A DNA stretch of 6,736 nucleotides from Candidatus Anoxychlamydiales bacterium. GTDB taxonomy: Bacteria > Chlamydiota > Chlamydiia > Chlamydiales > SM23-39. The position numbers were made by a program, and so were the translations under genes. The stretch is taken from NCBI GenBank assembly GCA_011064905.1, contig JAAKFW010000083.1, positions 1-6,736 of the forward strand, given 5' to 3'. Numbering within the stretch: position 1 is the first letter of the stretch; each line of letters opens with the position of its first letter. Under the pieces are notes generated by a model. The model made no database searches and had not been told where the DNA came from. It saw nothing but the letters and a program-made list of their open reading frames with translations. Below, one piece after another: positions 1-5,058 of the stretch.

Positions 1-1
1 A

Positions 2-373
2 AATGGAGCAAAGGCTAATTATAAAGAAGCAGGAGATGTTTTGGAATCCTTGCTTTATAGAGCAAAAGAAAAACAACCAGAAGAGAAACGTAGAATTCAA
101 GATTTGGCTGCCAAAGATAGAGAAAGACTAAAAAGAATGTCGCTAAAAAAACCTTCGTCTTTAGATGAATTGGAAGAAGTCGAGCATGAAGAAGATATCA
201 GAGTCGAAGAGAGCGGTGAAGTTGAATCAGAAATTCAAGAAGGTACACTTAAAGTTGATGGGTTAAAACTATCTCAAAATAAATACTCAAAGATAACTAA
301 GAGTTTTTGCTCAATTTTTGTGGTACTAGCGATTGGGATTTTAATGAAGCAATTTTTAAAATATAATGCATAA
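2..373 (+). CDS. Hypothetical protein with C-terminal membrane anchor, 5' end missing
   Basis: Not recognised. The frame is open to the left edge, so the true start lies outside the window; 123 residues are visible. A TTG at 41 preceded by AGGAG (31-35) could be read as a start, but the 13 codons before it (including NYKEAGDV) look coding and resemble part of the next gene product, so I prefer a truncated gene. The visible part begins with a very charged, probably helical or coiled-coil stretch (about residues 6-50), then an acidic segment rich in Glu and Asp (about 54-80), a short linker, and one hydrophobic segment at about residues 101-117 (SIFVVLAIGILM core) followed by only a few residues. 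This suggests a tail-anchored protein with its bulk in the cytoplasm, or a secreted protein that inserts in a target membrane. The next gene follows after 44 bp with no terminator visible, so co-transcription is likely. A third member of the paralogue family to its right is possible but rests on one short match. Confidence 0.7.
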   Translation, partial: NGAKANYKEAGDVLESLLYRAKEKQPEEKRRIQDLAAKDRERLKRMSLKKPSSLDELEEVEHEEDIRVEESGEVESEIQEGTLKVDGLKLSQNKYSKITKSFCSIFVVLAIGILMKQFLKYNA

Positions 374-417
374 AATAGAAAAATAATTAAAAAAAATAAT
401 AGTAATAAGGAAAAATC

Positions 418-1098
418 ATGTTAACAAATATAGAATATGATCAAAAGATACCATACATAAAGAGGAAAGAAGAAGGATTTAGAAGTGTTTTAGATAAAAA
501 AAGTTTTGAATCTTTAAAAGTGCAAGCTAAAGTAATAGCAAATTTTCAAAAGAAAAATGGACTGAGGTGGACAGAGGGTTTAGAGCCCATAGTGACAAAA
601 TCCTTTCAAGCGGTTGCTGACACTTCTTTTTTAGCTAGTGATTTATTAGAAAATAATAAGGACTCTTTGAGCGCTTCTTTTATAGCTAAAAGTTGGACAG
701 AAGTTGTAAGGGGTAAAATTGAAAAAAAGAGAGAATTAACTTTTAAAGATATAGAGCTTTTTGAAAAGGTTGTGGATGTCTTTAATGCCTTACTTTACTC
801 GCATAATAAAAAGTATAAGGAAATCTTTCTCTACACAATTAATATGAATTGTGTTGCTCTCAAGAACTATGAAGCTGCTGCTAAAGATTTATCTGCATTG
901 TGTGATATCCAGAGAGGGATTATTAGAAATATGAAAAAAAATGTATCTGATCGTATTGCAAGTTCTCAAAGTTCAACTCCGACTGCTCCTTTGTCAGGTA
1001 ATGAAGTTGTAGATGAGGCTAGGCAGCTCCATAATCAAGCTATTGAAGATCTTTTAACTGATCGGTATCCAGATATTTACAAAGGCCCCGATACTTAG
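418..1098 (+). CDS. Hypothetical protein, paralogue of the 1217-1867 product
   Basis: Not recognised; 226 aa. The ATG is supported by an AAGGA Shine-Dalgarno (407-411) six bases upstream. There is no signal peptide or membrane segment. Most of the chain (about residues 20-175) looks alpha-helical. A Ser/Thr/Pro-rich linker (about 181-195) separates it from a short C-terminal helix (about 196-216). Residues 26-61 align without gaps to residues 11-46 of the 1217-1867 product, with 15 identities including a shared L-x-W-T-x-G core (L49, W51, T52, G54 here) and a T-K pair (T60, K61). Residues 111-125 align to its 91-105 around D-x-x-L-F-[ED]-K-V-x-x-x-F. This makes the two genes divergent tandem duplicates. 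Two cysteines (C145, C162) are not conserved in the paralogue. Cytoplasmic or secreted location cannot be decided; no enzyme motif is visible. It probably shares a transcript with the upstream gene. Confidence 0.85.
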   Translation: MLTNIEYDQKIPYIKRKEEGFRSVLDKKSFESLKVQAKVIANFQKKNGLRWTEGLEPIVTKSFQAVADTSFLASDLLENNKDSLSASFIAKSWTEVVRGKIEKKRELTFKDIELFEKVVDVFNALLYSHNKKYKEIFLYTINMNCVALKNYEAAAKDLSALCDIQRGIIRNMKKNVSDRIASSQSSTPTAPLSGNEVVDEARQLHNQAIEDLLTDRYPDIYKGPDT

Positions 1099-1132
1099 GT
1101 TAAAGAACGCATTGAGATCTATGCAAGTTTAC

Positions 1133-1163
1133 TTGTTAATTAATAATAATTAATCTTTATAAA
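1133..1163 (+). promoter_or_regulatory. Possible promoter for the 1217-1867 gene
   Basis: A TATAAA hexamer (1158-1163) is preceded by TTGTTA (1133-1138) with a 19-base, wholly AT spacer. This resembles a housekeeping sigma-factor promoter with a slightly long spacer and would give a leader of about 45 bases. A second TATAAA (1172-1177) lies in the hairpin loop downstream. In sequence this AT-rich such hexamers occur by chance, so support is weak. Confidence 0.25.
1136..1153. repeat. AT-only inverted repeat between the two paralogues
   Basis: TTAATTA (1136-1142) and TAATTAA (1147-1153) are perfect inverted arms around a 4-base centre. It contains no G or C and overlaps the spacer of the possible promoter. 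It could be an operator or simply a by-product of base composition. Confidence 0.3.
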
Positions 1164-1195
1164 CTTTTAATTATAAATTAATTCTAAAAGTTTTT
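1161..1195 (+). terminator. Weak hairpin with T tract after the 418-1098 gene
   Basis: AAACTTTTA (1161-1169) and TAAAAGTTT (1185-1193) form a perfect 9-bp stem with a 15-base loop, and the T run 1191-1195 partly overlaps the distal arm. Only one pair is G:C and the loop is large, so it would be a weak intrinsic terminator at best. It ends 21 bases before the next start codon, so it could instead affect translation of that gene. Confidence 0.3.
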
Positions 1196-1216
1196 AATAA
1201 AAAAAAGGATAAAAAA

Positions 1217-1867
1217 ATGGCAGTATTAGGTATTAAAATAAATTTCGATTCAAAATCATATGAAGAGTTTGTTAATGATGCTAAAGAAATTTCAAAAGTT
1301 AATCCAACAAATATTTTAACATGGACTCTGGGTAAACCAAAAATTTATACAAAAGATGAATTTAACAAAAAATTTAAAGATAGTTACATAAGATCTTGTG
1401 TTATTCATGAAAAAGAAGAGTACTCTAGCGTATCTTTAGACTGGGCACAGTCATTAATAAGAAAAGTTAGGGGGATAAAAGAAGAGGATTTAGCTCTTTT
1501 TGATAAAGTGAAAAAAGCTTTTTATCAGTTATCAGTCAATTATGATGCATTGTTTTCAGAGAGAGATTTAAGAGGTCATGAACAAGAAATATTTAATACA
1601 GCCTTTGGAACTTATAAATACGTAATAGAAATAATGAAAAGAATAATAGATCTAAAGCAATCAGAGAAGAAAATGAAGCGAGAATCTAAATTTGATTTAT
1701 TGAATAATGATCTTGAAAATGCTTACTTCCCGGCGTCAAAATTTAGAAAAAAATTGATAAATCCTAACGAAATGAAAAAAATACCTTTGGCTACTACATC
1801 GAGAGAGAAACCTGAAAATTATAGCGATAGTAGTGATGAAGAAGACTATCCATACCCTTACTTGTAG
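1217..1867 (+). CDS. Hypothetical protein with acidic, Tyr/Pro tail, paralogue of the 418-1098 product
   Basis: Not recognised; 216 aa. The ATG follows an AAGGA Shine-Dalgarno (1205-1209) with a 7-base spacer. The protein has no signal peptide or membrane segment. Residues 11-46 and 91-105 match the upstream paralogue (shared W36, T37, G39, T45, K46, and the D91-L94-F95-K97-V98-F102 block). A charged helical stretch (about 132-160) follows, then a basic region (about 174-190). The C-terminus is distinctive: a Ser/Asp/Glu run (SDSSDEED, 203-210) followed by YPYPYL. Such an acidic serine cluster resembles casein kinase 2 target sites, which would make sense only if the protein reaches a eukaryotic host; that is inference. 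Its stop codon is 2 bp from the end of the convergent eno gene, so its transcript must end inside eno; a terminator-like hairpin is present there at 1950-1975. Confidence 0.85.
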   Translation: MAVLGIKINFDSKSYEEFVNDAKEISKVNPTNILTWTLGKPKIYTKDEFNKKFKDSYIRSCVIHEKEEYSSVSLDWAQSLIRKVRGIKEEDLALFDKVKKAFYQLSVNYDALFSERDLRGHEQEIFNTAFGTYKYVIEIMKRIIDLKQSEKKMKRESKFDLLNNDLENAYFPASKFRKKLINPNEMKKIPLATTSREKPENYSDSSDEEDYPYPYL

Positions 1868-1869
1868 AT

Positions 1870-3159
1870 TTAAAGCCCTTTAAAAAATGTAGCTCTATCA
1901 CCTAAATCATTTTCGATCTCTAGTAGACGGTTATATTTAGCAATCCTATCAGATCTAGATATAGATCCTGTTTTTATCTGACCTGAGTGGGTTGCTACTG
2001 CAAAATCTGCTATAAAGGCGTCTTCAGTTTCTCCAGATCTATGAGACACCACGGTGTTAAAACCGTTTTTTTGAGCAAGATGAATAGTTTGTAGAGTCTC
2101 TGTTACAGTTCCTATTTGATTTAATTTAATTAAAATTGCGTTAGCAGCTTTTTTTTCAATACCTTCTTGTAAAAATTTAGTGTTTGTTACAAAAAGATCA
2201 TCGCCGACTAGTTGCATTTTATTTCCTATTTCTTTTGTAAGCTCTATCCAGCCTGACCAATCAGATTCAGCGAGACCATCTTCTATTGAATCAATTGGAA
2301 ATTTTTTTGAAAGCTCTTCTAAGTATTTAATTTGCTCAGATGGAGTTTTTGTTTTAAAACTTTGCTTGAGAGCTTTTTTCTTCATCTCAAAATAGACTTT
2401 ATCTTTTACGTCATAAAACTCAGATGCAGCAGGATCTAAAGCAATAGAGATTTGATCTTTTGGTTTGTAGCCGGCTTTTTCTATAGCTTGCATTATTAAT
2501 TCTAAAGCTTCTTCATGTGATTTTAAGTTCGGAGCGAACCCTCCTTCATCACCAACAGATGTAGAAAAGCCTTTATCTTTTAGGATTTTTTTAAGAGTAT
2601 GAAAAACTTCAGCTCCCCAGCGAAGAGCTTCTTTAAAGCTATTAGCTCCTCTTGGTCTTATCATAAATTCTTGGAAATCTAAAGGACTATCTGCATGCAT
2701 ACCACCATTTATGATGTTCATCATAGGACATGGCATTAAATATGTATCTTTGGAATTCAAATACTCATAAATTGCTTTGTTTTCAGAGGCAGCGCCAGCT
2801 CTTGCTACTGCTAAAGAAACGCCTAGCATTGCATTTGCACCAAAATTAGCTTTGTTTTCTGTTCCATCTGCTTTTATCATTAAATTATCGATCGTTTCTT
2901 GATCTGTAACTGATTTGCCTTGAAGAAGTTTGTCAATTTCATTATTAACGTTTGAAACTGCTTTTAAAACGCCTTTACCTGAGTATCTTTTTTTATCATG
3001 ATCTCTTAGCTCTAATGCTTCGTTAGCTCCGGTTGATGCACCAGATGGCACTTTTGCTTTTGTGATAATACCATCAGTAGTTTTCAAAATAACTTCAATA
3101 GTTGGGTTTCCTCGGGAGTCTAAAATTTCAAGAGCTTGAATTTTTTTTATTTTACTCAT
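1870..3159 (-). CDS. eno: Enolase (phosphopyruvate hydratase)
   Basis: Converts 2-phosphoglycerate to phosphoenolpyruvate in glycolysis and the reverse in gluconeogenesis; a cytoplasmic Mg-dependent enzyme. The 429-aa length is typical and the gene is complete. The N-terminal domain has the mobile-loop motif PSGASTG (38-44) and the GANAMLGVSLAVARA helix (107-121). The barrel carries NGGMHAD (151-157) with His155, QEF with Glu164, and GDEGGFAPN (203-211) with the catalytic Glu205. Metal ligands are Asp242 (LDPAASEFYD), Glu293 (SIEDGLAESD) and Asp320 (VGDDLFVTN). The proton-abstracting Lys345 lies in ILIKLNQIGT, and SHRSGETED (372-380) and GQIKTGS with Lys396 complete the active site. No key residue is missing. 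It is the last gene of a three-gene operon: its ATG lies inside the end of rsgA (8-bp overlap) and has an AAGGA Shine-Dalgarno (3167-3171) seven bases upstream, so translational coupling is likely. No clear terminator follows it on its own strand. Confidence 0.98.
   Translation of the reverse strand: MSKIKKIQALEILDSRGNPTIEVILKTTDGIITKAKVPSGASTGANEALELRDHDKKRYSGKGVLKAVSNVNNEIDKLLQGKSVTDQETIDNLMIKADGTENKANFGANAMLGVSLAVARAGAASENKAIYEYLNSKDTYLMPCPMMNIINGGMHADSPLDFQEFMIRPRGANSFKEALRWGAEVFHTLKKILKDKGFSTSVGDEGGFAPNLKSHEEALELIMQAIEKAGYKPKDQISIALDPAASEFYDVKDKVYFEMKKKALKQSFKTKTPSEQIKYLEELSKKFPIDSIEDGLAESDWSGWIELTKEIGNKMQLVGDDLFVTNTKFLQEGIEKKAANAILIKLNQIGTVTETLQTIHLAQKNGFNTVVSHRSGETEDAFIADFAVATHSGQIKTGSISRSDRIAKYNRLLEIENDLGDRATFFKGL
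1950..1975 (+). terminator. Terminator-like hairpin for the 1217-1867 gene, inside eno
   Basis: GATCTA (1952-1957), loop GATA (1958-1961) and TAGATC (1962-1967) make a 6-bp stem. After a bulged C (1968), CA (1950-1951) pairs with TG (1969-1970), and TTTTT (1971-1975) follows at once. This has the layout of an intrinsic terminator on the + strand, about 85 bases after the upstream stop codon. It lies antisense to the conserved KTGSISRSDR segment near the C-terminus of enolase, so part of the symmetry may come from the protein code. Confidence 0.45.
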
Positions 3160-4258
3160 AAAGCTTTCCTTTTTTTTCTAGTATTTCTTTCATTAAACTA
3201 CGATAAGCTTCAAAACGCAAGAAAGAGATTTTATTTTTCTCTATTGCTTCTTTAACTTTGCAAGATGGCTCATTTATATGTTTGCAATCTTCGAATTTAC
3301 AATTTTTTGCAAAATTATCAAATTCAAAAAAATGATTTTTTAGATCTTCAATTTCTAAATCCCAAATTCCAAAACCTTTAATCCCAGGAGTGTCAACACA
3401 AAATCCGCCTTTTTTTATCTCAATTAACTGAGATTTTGTTGTTACATGCGCTCCTTTATAGGTTTTTTTTGCAAGTTTTCCTGTTTTAAATTTAGTATTT
3501 AATACTTCGTTGATAAGAGTAGTTTTGCCACAGCCTGATTGACCGGAGAATACCGATGTCTTCCCCTTCATTACATTTAATAAGCTATCTAAGCCATCTT
3601 TTGTTTTGCAGCTAATTGATAGGATTAAATATCCGAGCTCTTCATATATTTTTAAAAATTTTTTATATTTTTCTTCTTCTTCTGTGAAAGGTTTTAGAAG
3701 ATCTATTTTGTTGATTACGATAACAGGGGACATGTTTCCTTTAATGCAAGCTATTAGATATCTATCTATTAGAAAAGGTTTCAAATGAGGTTTACCAACA
3801 CTGCTAGTGATTAAAACTTGATCGATATTGACAGCTATTATGCTTCGCTTTTTTGTTCTCTCATCTTGCCTTGATAAGATAGAATACCTCTTTTCAATGC
3901 TTTCAATAGACGCTTCTTTTTCATTTTTAAATGAGATGTTTACGATATCACCTACTGCTAAAATATTTTTATTTTTTGTTTTTTCTTTTTTTAATATTCC
4001 TCTGAGAGTTGTTCTATATTCTTTTTTATTAAAGCTAACTATAATCTCACTTCCTAAAATGGATAAAACTACTGCTTTGTCTAAATGTTTTTTAGATGCG
4101 TTTTTTGGTGAAGATAAAATTTTTGTTTTTTGAATATCTGTTTTTTTGTATTTAGATCGATCTTTTGAAGATTTTAGTTTTCTTTGTTTTCTATATTTTT
4201 TTGAATCTTTTAAAAAATGCTCTTCTTCTTCTAAGTATTTATCAAATTTATCTATCAT
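3152..4258 (-). CDS. rsgA: Small ribosomal subunit biogenesis GTPase RsgA
   Basis: Circularly permuted GTPase that checks late maturation of the 30S subunit in the cytoplasm; GTP hydrolysis is stimulated by the ribosome. The 368-aa chain has a Lys/Glu-rich N-terminal extension (about 1-62), an OB-fold (about 63-128), and a GTPase domain in the permuted order G4-G5-G1-G2-G3: NKID (183-186), SCK (216-218), P-loop GQSGCGKTTL (239-248), HVTT (271-274), DTPG (289-292). The C-terminal zinc site is intact: Cys320, Cys325, His327 and Cys333 in the family pattern CxFxDCxHxxEPxC. The P-loop has Cys and Thr where many homologues have Val and Ser, still a valid Walker A. The ATG at 4258 starts 5 bp after the methyltransferase stop; there is no strong Shine-Dalgarno, so coupling to the upstream gene is likely. 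Its last codons carry the eno ribosome-binding site. The long basic N-terminal extension probably contacts rRNA. Confidence 0.97.
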   Translation of the reverse strand: MIDKFDKYLEEEEHFLKDSKKYRKQRKLKSSKDRSKYKKTDIQKTKILSSPKNASKKHLDKAVVLSILGSEIIVSFNKKEYRTTLRGILKKEKTKNKNILAVGDIVNISFKNEKEASIESIEKRYSILSRQDERTKKRSIIAVNIDQVLITSSVGKPHLKPFLIDRYLIACIKGNMSPVIVINKIDLLKPFTEEEEKYKKFLKIYEELGYLILSISCKTKDGLDSLLNVMKGKTSVFSGQSGCGKTTLINEVLNTKFKTGKLAKKTYKGAHVTTKSQLIEIKKGGFCVDTPGIKGFGIWDLEIEDLKNHFFEFDNFAKNCKFEDCKHINEPSCKVKEAIEKNKISFLRFEAYRSLMKEILEKKGKLYE

Positions 4259-4263
4259 ATCTT

Positions 4264-5007
4264 TTAGCTTTTTCTCATTTCAAACATAGCGATGCTGCCT
4301 GCTATTGCAGCATTTAAAGAGTCGATATCTTTTTTTATTGGAATTGTAAACCTTCTAGCTATTTTCTTTGCCCAAGCAGAGGGTCCTGTAGATTCATTAG
4401 AAACTATTAAAGCCATAGGTTTTTTAAAATCAACCTCATCGATATCTTCTCCTTTTATGTCAGCCAAATACGCATTTAATTTATTATCTTTAATAAAGCT
4501 TATAATCTCATTTTCTCTGAAAATTTTTATGGGAATAAAAAAAGTTGCTCCTTTAGCAGCTCTTAGCGCTTTTTCAGAATATGGATCAGTTGAGTGGTTA
4601 GATATAATTATCAAATTAAAATTAAGAGCATTTGCGCTTCTAATTATAGTTCCTAAATTTCCTGGATCTGAAATATTATCTAAAATCAAAACATAATTTT
4701 TATCTTTTATTTCTTCATCTCCAATTTCGATTAGTGCTGCAACATCTTCAGGGGACTTGACATTTGTAATTTTTTTCATTACCTCTTTAGTAACTTTTAA
4801 AATTTTTTTAGCCTTTGGTTTTTTTCCAATTCTTTTCTTAGTAGTAATAAAAGTATGAATGGATCGCCTTTTTTGGGCATCTTGAATTGCTTTTTTTCCA
4901 ACAACTAAAACTTTACCTTCTGCTTTTCTAGTTTTTTTATCTTTTCTTATTTTTACAATTTGTTTTATATGTGAATTAGAGGAGCTGGAAATTTTTTTTG
5001 ACGACAT
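4264..5007 (-). CDS. TrmH/SpoU-family RNA 2'-O-methyltransferase
   Basis: Predicted SPOUT-class enzyme transferring a methyl group from S-adenosylmethionine to a ribose 2'-OH in rRNA or tRNA; the exact target cannot be read from the sequence. The 247-aa chain has an N-terminal substrate-binding domain (about 1-95; SHIKQIVKIR start, weakly conserved) and a SpoU catalytic domain (about 105-247). Motif 1 is DNISDPGNLGTIIRSANA (110-127) with Asn116 and the catalytic-type Arg123; motif 2 is SNESTG (203-208) with Asn204 and Glu205; motif 3 is IPIKKDIDSLNAAIAGS (222-238) with Ser230-Leu231-Asn232. Motif 2 has Ser203 and Ser206 where many relatives have Gly. The N-terminus is rich in Lys and Ser, fitting RNA contact. 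The ATG has an AAAGG Shine-Dalgarno (5014-5018) six bases upstream. It is the first gene of the operon with rsgA and eno, placing it with ribosome maturation; an rRNA target such as that of RlmB or TsnR is plausible but not shown. Confidence 0.92.
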   Translation of the reverse strand: MSSKKISSSSNSHIKQIVKIRKDKKTRKAEGKVLVVGKKAIQDAQKRRSIHTFITTKKRIGKKPKAKKILKVTKEVMKKITNVKSPEDVAALIEIGDEEIKDKNYVLILDNISDPGNLGTIIRSANALNFNLIIISNHSTDPYSEKALRAAKGATFFIPIKIFRENEIISFIKDNKLNAYLADIKGEDIDEVDFKKPMALIVSNESTGPSAWAKKIARRFTIPIKKDIDSLNAAIAGSIAMFEMRKS

Positions 5008-5058
5008 AACTAACCTTTAAAATTATGAATTTATCACAATCTAAAACAAAAAACATTA
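5008..5058 (-). promoter_or_regulatory. Possible promoter region of the methyltransferase-rsgA-eno operon
   Basis: Read on the minus strand, an extended -10-like element TGTGATAAA ends at 5030 (GATAAA at 5030-5035), with TTAATG (5053-5058) 17 bases upstream as a poor -35. Transcription would start near 5023 and give a leader of about 16 bases containing the AAAGG site. An alternative, CATAAT (5022-5027) with TTGTTT (5044-5049), fits the consensus better but would start inside the ribosome-binding site. Either way, the elements overlap the first codons of rsbU because only 17 bp separate the two start codons. Confidence 0.25.

Larger units (their letters stand above)
1870..5007 (-). other. Three-gene operon: RNA methyltransferase - rsgA - eno
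   Basis: The three genes share a strand, with a 5-bp gap at the first junction and an 8-bp overlap at the second (the eno start codon lies within the rsgA end, in an ATGAGTAA arrangement). No terminator or internal promoter is visible at the junctions. Only eno and the first gene have good Shine-Dalgarno sequences, so rsgA expression probably depends on translation of the gene before it. Confidence 0.85.

Noticed and set aside
36..140. Short ATG-started frame after AGGAG near the left edge
   Set aside because: About 30 codons, out of frame with the long open coding frame through the same bases.
1869..1884. Perfect inverted repeat TTTAAAG-CC-CTTTAAA between the convergent stops
   Set aside because: The loop is only two bases (four if the G:C pair opens), the stem is almost all A:T and no proper T tract follows for the + strand, so it is not a convincing terminator for either gene.
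2180..2395. Open frame on the + strand opposite eno
   Set aside because: It lies wholly over conserved enolase active-site codons, has no Shine-Dalgarno and gives a low-complexity Ser/Phe-rich product; an antisense shadow.
3606..4133. Two open frames on the + strand opposite rsgA
   Set aside because: Both are antisense to clear RsgA domains and their hydrophobic composition is what the complement of Lys/Glu-rich AT-rich coding gives.
4292..4696. 134-codon open frame on the + strand opposite the methyltransferase
   Set aside because: Fully antisense to SpoU motifs 1-3, no ribosome-binding site, no recognisable product.
4992..4999. A8 tracts near the start of the methyltransferase (4992-4999) and of eno (3141-3148) as possible slippage or phase-variation sites
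   Set aside because: Runs of eight A are expected often in Lys-rich genes of a genome this AT-rich, and both reading frames are intact.
4998..5023. TTGACG (4998-5003) and TAAAAT (5018-5023) as the rsbU promoter
   Set aside because: The spacer is only 14 bases and transcription would begin after the rsbU ATG, so the pair cannot serve the gene as annotated.
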